DNA from: Demequina sp. NBRC 110052 | GTDB taxonomy: Bacteria; Actinomycetota; Actinomycetes; Actinomycetales; Demequinaceae | Length of the DNA stretch: 64,000 nt | Assembly (NCBI RefSeq): GCF_002090075.1 | Contig: NZ_BBRI01000004.1 | Span: 62,001-126,000 of the forward strand | Reading direction: 5' to 3' | Shown here: positions 7,626 to 16,315 of the stretch, in pieces | How the letters are laid out: each line of letters begins with the position of its first letter | How positions within the stretch are numbered: the stretch's first letter is position 1 | The notes under the pieces: model-generated | Told to the model about the DNA's origin: nothing | What the model saw: only the letters and a program-made list of their open reading frames with translations | Databases searched by the model: none | Program-made: the position numbers and the translations under genes

Positions 7626-10600
7626 ATGAGCGACGCCCGCTATCCGCTCCACCGGCCCACCTCCGAGGTCCCCGCCTCGCCGAGCTTCCCCTCCATCGAG
7701 GAGGACGTGCTCGCGTACTGGAAGGCCGACGGGACGTTCCAGGCGTCGATCGACAACAGGGCCGACGCCGAGGAGTTCGTCTTCTACGACGGACCGCCGT
7801 TCGCCAACGGACTGCCGCACTATGGCCACCTGCTCACCGGCTACGTCAAGGACGTCGTGCCGCGCTTCGAGACGATGCGGGGCAAGAAGGTCGAGCGCCG
7901 CTTCGGGTGGGACACCCACGGTCTGCCTGCCGAGCTCGAGGCCGAGCGCATCCTCGGCATCACGGACAAGGCGCAGATCGAGGAGATGGGCATCGCCCAG
8001 TTCAACAAGGCCTGCAAGGACTCGGTGCTGAAGTACACCAAGGAGTGGGAAGAGTACGTCACCCGCCAGGCCCGCTGGGTCGACTTCGAGAACGACTACA
8101 AGACGCTCGACGTCACCTTCATGGAGTCCGTGATCTGGGGCTTCAAGACGCTGTATGACAAGGGACTCGCGTACGAGGGCTTCCGCGTGCTGCCGTACTG
8201 CTGGCGCGACGAGACGCCGCTGTCCAACCACGAGCTGCGCATGGACGACGACGTGTACGCGATGCGTCAGGACCCGGCGCTCACGGTGACGCTGCCGCTC
8301 GTCGACGGCCCCAGTGACCTCGCGGGCGCCGAGCTGGTCGTGTGGACCACCACGCCGTGGACCCTGCCGTCCAACCTCGCCGCTGCCGTCGGCGCTGATA
8401 TCGACTACGTCGTCGTGCGTCCCGTCGAGGGCGCCTTCGTGGGCCGCCGCCTCGTGTTCGCCGCCTCCCGCGTCGGCGCATACTCCCGCGAGCTCGGAGA
8501 GGGCTACGAGACGCTCGCGACCGTCAAGGGCGCTGACCTCGACGGACTGCAGTACACGCCGCCGTTCCCGCACTTCGTGGGGAACGAGAACGCGCACCGC
8601 GTGTGGGTCGCGGACTTCGTGAGCACCGAGGACGGCACCGGAATGGTCCACCTCGCCCCGTACGGTGAGGACGACCTGCACGTGCTCGGCGAGAAGGGCG
8701 TGCACCCGGTCGAGACCGTCGACGCGAAGGGCCGCTTCACGTCGCTGGTGCCCGAGTACCAGGGCGTCCAGGTGTTCGACGCGAACAAGCAGATCATCAC
8801 TGACCTCAAGGAGCGCGGCGTCGTCGTGCGCCACGAGACCTATGACCACAGCTACCCGCACTGCTGGCGCTGCCGCAACCCGCTGATCTACAAGCCCGTG
8901 AGCTCGTGGTTCATCCGCGTCACGGAGTTCCGCGACCGCATGGTCGAGCTCAACGAGGACATCACGTGGGTGCCCGAGCACATCAAGCACGGCCAGTTCG
9001 GCAAGTGGCTCGAGGGCGCGCGCGACTGGTCGGTCAGCCGCAACCGCTACTTCGGCACGCCCATCCCGGTGTGGGTGTCCGACGACCCTGAGCACCCGCG
9101 CATCGACGTGTATGGCTCGCTGGCCGAGCTCGAGGCCGACTTCGGCCGTCTGCCGCTCGACGAGAACGGCGAGCCCAACCTGCACCGCCCGTACATCGAC
9201 GACCTCACGCGCCCCAACCCGGACGACCCGACCGGCACGTCGACCATGCGCCGCATCCCCGACGTGCTCGACGTGTGGTTCGACTCGGGCTCCATGCCGT
9301 TCGCACAGGTGCACTACCCGTTCGAGAACCGCGAGTGGTTCGACAGCCACAACCCGGCGGACTTCATCGTGGAGTACATCGGGCAGACGCGCGGCTGGTT
9401 CTACGTGATGCACACGCTCGCGTCCGCCCTCTTCGACCGCCCCGCGTTCACCACGTGCATCTCGCACGGCATCGTGCTGGGCGACGACGGCACCAAGATG
9501 TCCAAGTCGCGCCGCAACTACCCGGACGTCAACGAGGTGTTCCACCGCGATGGCTCCGACGCGATGCGCTGGTTCCTCATGGGCTCGCCCATCCTGCGCG
9601 GCGGCAACCTCATCGTCACCGAGCAGGGCATTCGCGAGGGCGTCCGCCAGGTCATGCTTCCGCTGTGGTCCACGTACTACTTCTTCACGCTGTACGCAGG
9701 CGCCGCGAACGGCGGCAAGGGGCTGCTGGGCAAGAAGCTCGTGCCCGAGCGCATCGCAGAACTCCCGGTCATGGACCGCTACGTGCTCGCCAAGACCGCA
9801 GAGTTGATCGACACGGTCACCGCGCAGATGGACGAGTTCGACGTGCCGGGCGCCTCCGACGCGCTCGCGCAGTTCATGGACCTGCTCACGAACTGGTACG
9901 TCCGCACGCAGCGCGACCGCTTCTGGGACGAGGACCGCGACGCGTTCGACACGCTCTACACCGTGCTCGAGTCCGTCTCGCGCCTCGCTGCGCCCCTGCT
10001 GCCGCTGACCACCGAGGAGGTGTGGCGCGGACTCACGGGCGAGCGCTCGGTGCACCTCACCGACTACCCGACCGCACCGTCGGCCTGGCACGACGACACG
10101 CTCGGAGCGGTCATGGACCAGGTGCGCGAGGTCGTCTCCTCCGCCCACGCGCTGCGCAAGAAGGAGCAGATCCGCGTGCGCCAGCCGCTGCCGGCTCTCG
10201 AGGTCGCGGTGGCCGACCCCGCCGCGCTCGCGGACTATGCGGACCTCATCGCGTCGGAGCTCAACGTCAAGGCGGTGCGCCTCACCACGACGGGGGAGTT
10301 CACGGAGGCCAACCCGGTCGAGCGTCGCCTCACGGTGAACGCCCGCGCCGCCGGCCCGCGCATCGGCAAGCAGGTTCAGGAGGCCATCAAGGGCTCCAAG
10401 ACCGGCGACTGGTCCGAGGTCGATGGCGTCGTCACCTCGGGCGGCATCGCGCTCGTCGAGGGCGAGTACGAGCTCGTGACCGTCATCGGCGGTGAAGGCG
10501 ACGACGCGCTGGCTGCCTCCGTGCTGCTCAGCGGCGGCTTCGTGGCGCTCGACACGGCACTGACCCCCGAGCTCGAGGCCGAGGGCTTCGCGCGCGACCT

Positions 10601-10793
10601 CATCCGTGCGATCCAGGACGAGCGCAAGGCCGCAGGCCTCAACGTGGGCGACCGCATCGCGCTGTCGCTCACGGTGCCCGCCGAGCGCGTCCCCGCGGTC
10701 GAGGCGCACCGCGACCTCATCGCCGGCGAGGTCCTCGCGACCTCGCTCGACGTCACCGCAGGCGACCAGGCCATCGCGGTCGCCAAGGCCTGA
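7626..10793 (+). CDS. ileS: Isoleucyl-tRNA synthetase
   Basis: 1055 residues, the length of type 2 (eukaryote-like) IleRS. The HIGH-class motif reads HYGH near residue 63, within the [15 protein letters not shown] segment. KMSKS is exact near residue 624 ([12 protein letters not shown]). The editing domain lies between them ([13 protein letters not shown]), and an anticodon-binding and C-terminal region follows. It charges tRNA-Ile in the cytoplasm. The start ATG at 7626 follows AGAAGGA by 8 nt; a longer upstream open frame runs through the T-box and is not used. Type 2 enzymes are often mupirocin-insensitive, which is family knowledge, not shown here. Confidence 0.97.
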   Translation: MSDARYPLHRPTSEVPASPSFPSIEEDVLAYWKADGTFQASIDNRADAEEFVFYDGPPFANGLPHYGHLLTGYVKDVVPRFETMRGKKVERRFGWDTHGLPAELEAERILGITDKAQIEEMGIAQFNKACKDSVLKYTKEWEEYVTRQARWVDFENDYKTLDVTFMESVIWGFKTLYDKGLAYEGFRVLPYCWRDETPLSNHELRMDDDVYAMRQDPALTVTLPLVDGPSDLAGAELVVWTTTPWTLPSNLAAAVGADIDYVVVRPVEGAFVGRRLVFAASRVGAYSRELGEGYETLATVKGADLDGLQYTPPFPHFVGNENAHRVWVADFVSTEDGTGMVHLAPYGEDDLHVLGEKGVHPVETVDAKGRFTSLVPEYQGVQVFDANKQIITDLKERGVVVRHETYDHSYPHCWRCRNPLIYKPVSSWFIRVTEFRDRMVELNEDITWVPEHIKHGQFGKWLEGARDWSVSRNRYFGTPIPVWVSDDPEHPRIDVYGSLAELEADFGRLPLDENGEPNLHRPYIDDLTRPNPDDPTGTSTMRRIPDVLDVWFDSGSMPFAQVHYPFENREWFDSHNPADFIVEYIGQTRGWFYVMHTLASALFDRPAFTTCISHGIVLGDDGTKMSKSRRNYPDVNEVFHRDGSDAMRWFLMGSPILRGGNLIVTEQGIREGVRQVMLPLWSTYYFFTLYAGAANGGKGLLGKKLVPERIAELPVMDRYVLAKTAELIDTVTAQMDEFDVPGASDALAQFMDLLTNWYVRTQRDRFWDEDRDAFDTLYTVLESVSRLAAPLLPLTTEEVWRGLTGERSVHLTDYPTAPSAWHDDTLGAVMDQVREVVSSAHALRKKEQIRVRQPLPALEVAVADPAALADYADLIASELNVKAVRLTTTGEFTEANPVERRLTVNARAAGPRIGKQVQEAIKGSKTGDWSEVDGVVTSGGIALVEGEYELVTVIGGEGDDALAASVLLSGGFVALDTALTPELEAEGFARDLIRAIQDERKAAGLNVGDRIALSLTVPAERVPAVEAHRDLIAGEVLATSLDVTAGDQAIAVAKA

Positions 10794-10794
10794 C

Positions 10795-11727
10795 ATGCCC
10801 GACGCTCGGGGTGAGGGAGAGGGCGGCCCGGCCGACGCGTCGGGCGCCTTCCCCACGCTCGCCGACCTCGTGGGCGGCACCGCCGTGGTGAGGCTTCAGC
10901 GGCTCGCGCCCCAGGGGTCCACGGTGCTCGCGAAGCTGGAGGGGGACAACCCCGCGGGGTCGGTGAAGGACCGCCCGGCGTTCTCGATGATCGCCGCCGC
11001 CGAGCGCGACGGACGCATCGCGCCGGGCTCTCTGATCGTCGAGGCGACCAGCGGCAACACGGGCATCGCGCTCGCGGCCGCCGCCGCAGTGCTGGGCTAC
11101 CGCTTCGTGCTCGTGATCCCCGAGGGCTCGTCGCGCGAACGGATCGACGCGATGCGTGCCTACGGTGCCGAGGTCGTGGAGACGCCCAAGGACTTGGGCA
11201 TGGAGCACGCGCGCGACGTCGCCGAGGAGATCGAGCGCGACCGAGGTGCCGTCCGTCTGGACCAGTTCTCCAATCCCGCCAACCCCGCCTCGCACGTGGA
11301 TGCGACTGCCCGCGAGATCTGGGAGCAGACCCACGGGCGGGTGACGCACGTGGTGTGCACGATGGGCACGACGGGCACGGTCACCGGAGTCTCGCGCGGT
11401 CTCGCCGCGATCACGCCGCACGTCAAGGTGTACGGCGTGCAGCCCGAGCCGGGCGAGTCGATCCCCGGCATTCGCGCGTGGCCCCAGGAGTACCTGCCCG
11501 CGATCTTCGACGACACTCACCTCGCGGGCGTCCGCACGGTCTCCGCGGAGCGCGCCGTCGCCACCGCGCGCGACCTCGCCAAGCGCGAGGGCCTGCTGCT
11601 GGGGCTCAGCGCAGGAGGTGCGGCCGCGATCGCGATCGACCTGGCGGTCGAGGAGCCTGGATCGGTCGTGCTCTTCGTGGCGCCCGACCGTGGCGACCGC
11701 TACCTGTCCACAGGCGTCTTCGGCTGA
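10795..11727 (+). CDS. cysM: Cysteine synthase (CysM/O-acetylserine sulfhydrylase type)
   Basis: 310 residues of the PLP-dependent beta-substitution family. The PLP lysine is K58 in GSVKDRPA, the substrate loop is EATSGNTGI, and the phosphate-binding loop is CTMGTTGTVTG. The short C-terminal end and PEGSSRERIDA loop favour the CysM branch over CysK. It likely makes cysteine from an activated serine and sulfide. The ATG starts 1 nt after the ileS stop. The first 17 residues fall inside a GCCCGACGC/GCGTCGGGC repeat pair and are not family-conserved. A sulfurtransferase gene follows, consistent with sulfur metabolism. Confidence 0.88.
   Translation: MPDARGEGEGGPADASGAFPTLADLVGGTAVVRLQRLAPQGSTVLAKLEGDNPAGSVKDRPAFSMIAAAERDGRIAPGSLIVEATSGNTGIALAAAAAVLGYRFVLVIPEGSSRERIDAMRAYGAEVVETPKDLGMEHARDVAEEIERDRGAVRLDQFSNPANPASHVDATAREIWEQTHGRVTHVVCTMGTTGTVTGVSRGLAAITPHVKVYGVQPEPGESIPGIRAWPQEYLPAIFDDTHLAGVRTVSAERAVATARDLAKREGLLLGLSAGGAAAIAIDLAVEEPGSVVLFVAPDRGDRYLSTGVFG
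10797..10845. repeat. Inverted pair GCCCGACGC / GCGTCGGGC (copy 2)
   Basis: 9-bp arms at 10797-10805 and 10837-10845, with centres 40 bp apart as in copies 1 and 3. It spans the ileS/cysM junction and encodes the non-conserved N-terminus of CysM; the first arm shares its G with the ATG. Confidence 0.6.
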
Positions 11728-11807
11728 CCCGAGCGCCGGGACGGGGCTAGCCTCGAAGGCGACGTCCCCCGCAATGATGACGACCGACGGTGACGAGAGG
11801 TGACGAC

Positions 11808-12635
11808 ATGACCGTGCTGATCACGGCCGCAGAGCTCGCGGAGGAGCGCGCCGGCGCGCACCCGCCCGTGGTGCTGGACGTGCGATGGTCGCTTGCGCAG
11901 CCCGACGGCCGCGCCGAGTTCGAGGCCGGGCACATCCCGGGCGCCGTCTACGTGGACCTCGAGACGGAGTTGTCGACGCCTGGTGAGCCCACCGAGGGCC
12001 GGCACCCCCTGCCCACGCACGAGCGCTTCCAGGAGGTCGCGCGCGCCTGGGGGCTCAACGACGGCGACCGCGTGGTCGTCATGGACGGTGGGACCTCGTT
12101 CGGTGCGGCGCGCGCGTGGTGGCTGCTGCGACATGCAGGGGTCGACGTGCGCATCCTGGACGGAGGGCTGCCCGCGTGGGAGGACCTCGCACTTCCCGTC
12201 GCCGAGGGTCCGTCTGAGCCGTGGGAGGGTGGGATCACGCTCGGCTGGGGCCACATGCCCGTCATCGACGCAGATCAGGCGGCGGAGTTCCCCGGCATGC
12301 TGCTCGACGCGCGAGCTGGCGAGCGGTACCGCGGCGAGGTGGAGCCCATCGACCCGGTGGCAGGCCACATTCCCGGCGCCGTGAGTGCGCCCACCACCGG
12401 CAACGCCGAGCCCGACGGGACGTTCCGCACGCCCGAGGCGATCGCGACGCGCTTCGCCGAGATCGGGTACGAGTCTGGCCCTGTGGCGGTGTACTGCGGC
12501 TCGGGAGTGACGGCCGCGCACCAGATCGCGGCCATGGAGATCGCGGGCCTCACCGGCGCGGCGCTGTACCCCGGCTCATGGTCCGAGTGGTCGAACCAGG
12601 GTAGGGACGTCGTGCGCGGACCCGATCCCCGCTAG
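11808..12635 (+). CDS. Sulfurtransferase, two rhodanese domains (3-mercaptopyruvate type)
   Basis: 275 residues in two rhodanese modules. The first (residues about 1-135) lacks the catalytic Cys. The second has YCGSGVTA with Cys near residue 230. A CGSGVT loop is typical of 3-mercaptopyruvate sulfurtransferases, whereas thiosulfate rhodaneses usually have CRKGVT, so SseA-like activity is favoured. Domain-boundary motifs GHIPGAVYVDLE and GHIPGAVSAPTTG are present. The ATG at 11808 follows GAGAGGTG. It lies 80 bp after the cysteine synthase gene, in the same direction, and probably joins cysteine/sulfur handling. Confidence 0.88.
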   Translation: MTVLITAAELAEERAGAHPPVVLDVRWSLAQPDGRAEFEAGHIPGAVYVDLETELSTPGEPTEGRHPLPTHERFQEVARAWGLNDGDRVVVMDGGTSFGAARAWWLLRHAGVDVRILDGGLPAWEDLALPVAEGPSEPWEGGITLGWGHMPVIDADQAAEFPGMLLDARAGERYRGEVEPIDPVAGHIPGAVSAPTTGNAEPDGTFRTPEAIATRFAEIGYESGPVAVYCGSGVTAAHQIAAMEIAGLTGAALYPGSWSEWSNQGRDVVRGPDPR

Positions 12636-12662
12636 CTTCGACTCCGCGCGTTCGCGAGCGCG

Positions 12663-13556
12663 TCAGCGCGCGAGCATGCGGGTGATCGCCGCCTGCGTGA
12701 GCGAGCGGTCCACGTCGAGGGTGCGGCCGTTGAGCGTGTGCACGGGCCGCAGGAGGAACGCCGAGTCCGCGAGCCACACCGCGTCCGCGCTCGCGAGCTG
12801 CTCCACGGTGATGTCGCGGTACTCGCACGCGAGCCCCTCGGCCTCGCATGCTTCGAACGCGGCCTGCTGCGCGGTGCCGTGCAGCAGGCCGCCGTCCACG
12901 GCGGGCGTCAGCACCGTGCCGCCGGTGCGCAGCAGCACTGTGGAGCGAGGAGCCTCGAGCACGAAGCCGTCCGTCGTCGTGAAGATGACCTCCTCGGCTC
13001 CGAGCGAGGCGGCGTGGCGCAGGGCCGCCATGTTGACGGCGTACGAGAGCGTCTTGGCGCCGATGGTCAGCCAGGGCGCCTGCGTGCCGATGCGCAGCGG
13101 GTAGCCACGCGACAGCATCACCGCCGAGCAGCCGTCGCGACGCGCGTCGGTCGGGTCGGGGAACTCGTATGCGAGCGCGAAGCCCAGCGGGTGGCCCGGC
13201 GGCGTCGAGGCGGCGGCCTCGAGTCCGCGGGTGTAGACCACCTTGCACAGCGCGGTGACTGGCGGCTGGTCGCGGCGCGACAGGAGGTCATCGATCGCCA
13301 TGAGGATCGCGGCACGGAATGCGTCGAGGTCGGGCGCGGGCAGGTCGAGCATGCGTGCCGACTGCGCGAGCCGCTCCAGGTGGGGCTCGAGGTCGTGGAT
13401 CACGCCATGGTGCACGCCCACGGACTCGAAGACGCCGTCGCCGCGTGTGAGCCCCAGATCAGTGGCAGAGGCCAGGGGGGTGGACGGGTCCTCGAGGCGA
13501 GACGGCTGGGCCGGCATGCCGAGCGCGGGCGAGCCGCAGACCACGAGTGAGGACAT
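12663..13556 (-). CDS. Aminotransferase class IV, 4-amino-4-deoxychorismate lyase-like
   Basis: 297 residues of the fold-type IV PLP family. The PLP lysine is probably in TIGAKTLSYAVNM. The sequence begins with a LGLTRGDGVFES element and has the family's late FTTTDGFVLEAPRSTVLL block. Members include PabC (p-aminobenzoate synthesis) and branched-chain or D-amino-acid aminotransferases. The two folC genes downstream on the opposite strand make PabC and folate synthesis attractive, but that is inference. GAAGGGAG precedes the ATG at 13556, and a TAGCGT -10 candidate lies at 13580-13585 on the same strand. Confidence 0.8.
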   Translation of the reverse strand: MSSLVVCGSPALGMPAQPSRLEDPSTPLASATDLGLTRGDGVFESVGVHHGVIHDLEPHLERLAQSARMLDLPAPDLDAFRAAILMAIDDLLSRRDQPPVTALCKVVYTRGLEAAASTPPGHPLGFALAYEFPDPTDARRDGCSAVMLSRGYPLRIGTQAPWLTIGAKTLSYAVNMAALRHAASLGAEEVIFTTTDGFVLEAPRSTVLLRTGGTVLTPAVDGGLLHGTAQQAAFEACEAEGLACEYRDITVEQLASADAVWLADSAFLLRPVHTLNGRTLDVDRSLTQAAITRMLAR

Positions 13557-13644
13557 GATGCTCCCTTCGTCCACCACCCACGCTAACGGTCCTGGTCGCG
13601 TGGGTGAACCCCGTGCCAGGATGGGAGTAACGAAGGGGTGCGCA

Positions 13645-14022
13645 GTGACGCGAGCGGCAGGATGGCACATCGTGGGCGGGCGTGCCCGCTATTGGGACGG
13701 TCTGCAGTGGGTCGGAGGTGACTTCGATCCGGCCACGCTGTCGCCAGAGATGCTGGGGCACGCACGGCCCTCCGCCGCCCGCTCCGCTCCGGCACCTGTC
13801 GCAGGCCCTGTGGGCGCCCCGAACGCAGCGCCAGTGCCGGCGTCGGGCGCGGGTGCGCCGCCGCCTCCCCGCGCGCCTCAGGCCGGGCCGGTGCGACCGC
13901 TCCAGGCTCCGCCGAAGCCCCCGACCGGGACGGGCGCCACGCCCAAGTCCAACGTCGGCAAGGTCGCCATGGCGATCTTCAGTGTGATCGTGGCGCTGAA
14001 GTTCTTCGAGGGCATGTTCTGA
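13645..14022 (+). CDS. Small DUF2510-like protein with C-terminal membrane anchor
   Basis: 125 residues from a GTG chosen because GAAGGGG lies 7 nt upstream; an ATG at 13621 would add 8 residues. The first 25 residues (AGWHIVGGRARYWDGLQWVGG) resemble the short Trp-rich DUF2510 motif common in actinobacterial membrane proteins. A 70-residue Ala/Pro/Gly linker follows, then a single hydrophobic segment (VGKVAMAIFSVIVALKFF) at the very end. Function unknown. It is divergent from the PabC-like gene. Confidence 0.6.
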   Translation: MTRAAGWHIVGGRARYWDGLQWVGGDFDPATLSPEMLGHARPSAARSAPAPVAGPVGAPNAAPVPASGAGAPPPPRAPQAGPVRPLQAPPKPPTGTGATPKSNVGKVAMAIFSVIVALKFFEGMF

Positions 14023-14154
14023 CCTCGGTCGCAGCCTGCCGACGGGCGACACGCAGTCGCCCGAATCTGTAGATCTGCCAGGGGTGATAGAGGGAGAGTG
14101 ACACCTCCGGAAAAATGTTCCCGGAAGTGGTCACGAGCACTCGTTCACGTGCCT

Positions 14155-14160
14155 CAGAAT
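14155..14160 (+). promoter_or_regulatory. -10 element CAGAAT, leaderless promoter for the first folC
   Basis: CAGAAT is separated by exactly 6 nt from the GTG at 14167, with no Shine-Dalgarno sequence. It matches the spacing seen at 2286. Confidence 0.4.
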
Positions 14161-14166
14161 TGCCCG

Positions 14167-15636
14167 GTGACCACACCAGGTTTCCCCCAGATCAGCCTGA
14201 ACGAGGCTGAGCGCGAGATCGATTCGCACATCTTCGCCCGCCACCCCGAGTCCGACCACGAGGCCAAGCTTCTGCGCGTCTCCGAGGCGCTCGGCATGCT
14301 CGGCGATCCGCAGCGATCCCTGCGGATCGTGCACGTCACCGGCACCAACGGCAAGACGTCCACGAGCCGCATGATCGAGTCCCTGCTGCGCGCCTCTGGC
14401 CTCCGCACGGGCCTGTACACGTCGCCTCATCTGACGACCCTGCGCGAGCGCATCCAGATCGACGGGCGCCCGCTTCCGCAGGAGGACCTGGTGCGCCTGT
14501 GGCAACGCGTCGCACCGGCGATCCACGCCGTCGACGCCGCGTCGCTGCAGCGCGGCGGTCCGCGCATGAGCTTCTTCGAGGTGCTGACGGTCCTGGGCTT
14601 CACGGCGTACGCCGACGCCGCCGTGGACATCGCGGTGATCGAGGTGGGCATCGGCGGCCGACGCGACGCCACCAACGTGGGCGACGGTCGCGTCGCGGTG
14701 CTCACGCCCATGGCGCTCGACCACGACGGCTACTTCACCGGCGGCCTGCCGGGGATCGCGCAGGAGAAGTCCGGCATCATCAAGCCCGGCGCCGCGGTCA
14801 TCTCGGCGACGCAGCGCGACGAGGCGGCCGAGATCATCACGGCCGTCGCTGCCGAGCGCGGAGCCGACGTGTTCTGGGAGGGAGCGCACATGAGCGTCGA
14901 GGCCCGACGCGTGTGCCCCGGAGGCCAGATCGTCACCCTCCGCACCGGCGCGGCCACGTACGAGGACGTCCTCGTGCCGCTGCACGGCGAGTTCCAGGCC
15001 CAGAACGCTCTCACGGCGCTCGCCGCGGTCGAGGTCGCGCTCGGCGACGGCATCCCTCGTTCGCTGGACCGCGAGGTGGTGCTCCGCGGCTTCGCGGCTG
15101 CCACGTCGCCCGGTCGTCTCGAGGTGATCGCCGCCGACCCGATCGTCGTCGGCGACGCCGCGCACAACCCGCACGGCATCGCCGCGCTCGCGCACTCTCT
15201 CGAGGAGGCCTTCGGTCTCACCCGCGTCGTGGGCGTCGTGGGCGTCCTCGCCGACAAGGACTACGAGGGCATCCTCGCGGGCCTTGCGCCCATCCTCGAC
15301 CACGCCGTGATCACCCGCACGGCGTCCCCGCGCGCTCTTCCCGCGGACGCGCTCGCGGCGCAGGCGCGTCTGGCGCTCGGCGACGAGCGCGTCTCGGTCG
15401 CTCCCGACGTCGCGACGGCTCTCACGCAGGCGCGCGCGCTCGCTGCGGCTCACGGCGAGGGAGCCGGCGTGCTCGTCGCCGGCTCCATCACGCTCGTGGG
15501 AGAGGCTCGTCGGGCGCTCGCGGTGCCGTCCCTGGACAGTGTGGCCGGGGTGCAAATGCCCGACGCCGGGGTCACGCAGGCGAGGCCCTCGCGTCACGGC
15601 GCGGCGGATGGCACGTCGGAGACCCAGCCTGCCTGA
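14167..15636 (+). CDS. folC: Folylpolyglutamate synthase/dihydrofolate synthase, copy 1
   Basis: 489 residues of the Mur ligase superfamily. The P-loop GTNGKTS is near residue 60, followed by TSPHLTTLRERIQIDG (folate loop), VEVGIGGRRDATN, the carbamylated-Lys-type segment EKSGIIKPG, and DAAHNPHG opening the C-terminal domain. It adds glutamate to (dihydro)folates. Compared with copy 2 downstream, the LDHDGYFTGGLPGIA segment departs from the usual DHxxxLGxxxxxIA, so specificity may differ. The last 35 residues are low complexity and include a GCCCGACGC motif at 15558. The GTG start agrees with the homologous start of copy 2. Confidence 0.88.
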   Translation: MTTPGFPQISLNEAEREIDSHIFARHPESDHEAKLLRVSEALGMLGDPQRSLRIVHVTGTNGKTSTSRMIESLLRASGLRTGLYTSPHLTTLRERIQIDGRPLPQEDLVRLWQRVAPAIHAVDAASLQRGGPRMSFFEVLTVLGFTAYADAAVDIAVIEVGIGGRRDATNVGDGRVAVLTPMALDHDGYFTGGLPGIAQEKSGIIKPGAAVISATQRDEAAEIITAVAAERGADVFWEGAHMSVEARRVCPGGQIVTLRTGAATYEDVLVPLHGEFQAQNALTALAAVEVALGDGIPRSLDREVVLRGFAAATSPGRLEVIAADPIVVGDAAHNPHGIAALAHSLEEAFGLTRVVGVVGVLADKDYEGILAGLAPILDHAVITRTASPRALPADALAAQARLALGDERVSVAPDVATALTQARALAAAHGEGAGVLVAGSITLVGEARRALAVPSLDSVAGVQMPDAGVTQARPSRHGAADGTSETQPA

Positions 15637-15654
15637 GCGCGCTCACGCGGGGAC

Positions 15655-16188
15655 TCAGGGCATGCAGGGGCTGAACTCCTTGTCGACCTCCCAGGGCCAA
15701 CGGGCGTAGTCCCCTCCTGCCGAGGCCATGTACACGCACAGGTCTTCGCTGGAGGTGCCGGTCATGCCGCCCCACGCGACGCCGGGAGTGGCGGGCACCT
15801 CCGCGAACACCTCGGTGCCGGGGCCGATCACCAGGTACGCGTCGTCCTCGTTCTCGATGCGCGGCAGGCCCTCGCCCGGGTGTCGGATGAGGTAGCGGTC
15901 CACCTGATCCCACACGCGTCTCGCGTCGATGCGCGCGTCGTCGGCCTGCGCGTACCTGAGTTCGACCCCTGAGAGTTCGTCGTGATCGCCCGGGGGCGGT
16001 GCCGAGAGTGCGGCGCTGATGCGGAACGCGAGCATCAGGACGACGCCGACGGTCACCAGGACCCCCAGGGTGATGGGGATCAGCCGGTCTGTGCGCGGCC
16101 CGCGCCGTCGCGGCGACGGGCCTCCCGACTCGGTCGGCGACTCCCATACGTCACCGTGCGTCGGGTCGGAGCGGCGTGGTGATGTCAT
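15655..16188 (-). CDS. Single-pass membrane protein of unknown function
   Basis: 177 residues: a charged N-terminal 45 residues rich in Arg, Pro and Ser, one membrane segment (LIPITLGVLVTVGVVLMLAF), then about 110 extracytoplasmic residues with two Cys, near the sequence DLCVYMASAGG and at the extreme C-terminus (SPCMP), possibly a disulfide. AAGGGGGGA precedes the ATG at 16188. It sits on the opposite strand between two folC paralogues. I do not recognise a family. Confidence 0.65.
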   Translation of the reverse strand: MTSPRRSDPTHGDVWESPTESGGPSPRRRGPRTDRLIPITLGVLVTVGVVLMLAFRISAALSAPPPGDHDELSGVELRYAQADDARIDARRVWDQVDRYLIRHPGEGLPRIENEDDAYLVIGPGTEVFAEVPATPGVAWGGMTGTSSEDLCVYMASAGGDYARWPWEVDKEFSPCMP

Positions 16189-16274
16189 GACGGATCCCCC
16201 CTTGGATGCCGCGGGCGCCGCTCGCGCGGCGACCCCTCCGCCCACCGTAGCAATGCGCGCACCCGGCGGCGCCG

Positions 16275-16303
16275 CCCATGCCCGGCCCCGCGTCGGGCAT
16301 GGG
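16275..16303. repeat. Perfect 10-bp inverted repeat upstream of second folC
   Basis: CCCATGCCCG (16275-16284) pairs with CGGGCATGGG (16294-16303) around a 9-nt loop that includes part of a GCGTCGGGC motif. Its right arm abuts the putative -10 (GAGACT, 16303-16308) of folC copy 2, so it could be an operator or an RNA hairpin. Confidence 0.6.
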
Positions 16304-16308
16304 AGACT
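16303..16308 (+). promoter_or_regulatory. -10-like GAGACT before second folC
   Basis: GAGACT is followed by 7 nt and the ATG at 16316. The first base departs from TANNNT, but the position matches the other leaderless candidates and an identical GAGACT precedes ftsY. Confidence 0.3.
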
Positions 16309-16315
16309 GGTGCGC

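Noticed and set aside
7581-10880. Very long open frame on the minus strand opposite ileS
   Set aside because: It mirrors ileS codon structure in a high-GC genome, has no ribosome site and its product is Arg/Val/Glu/His-rich low complexity with no motif.
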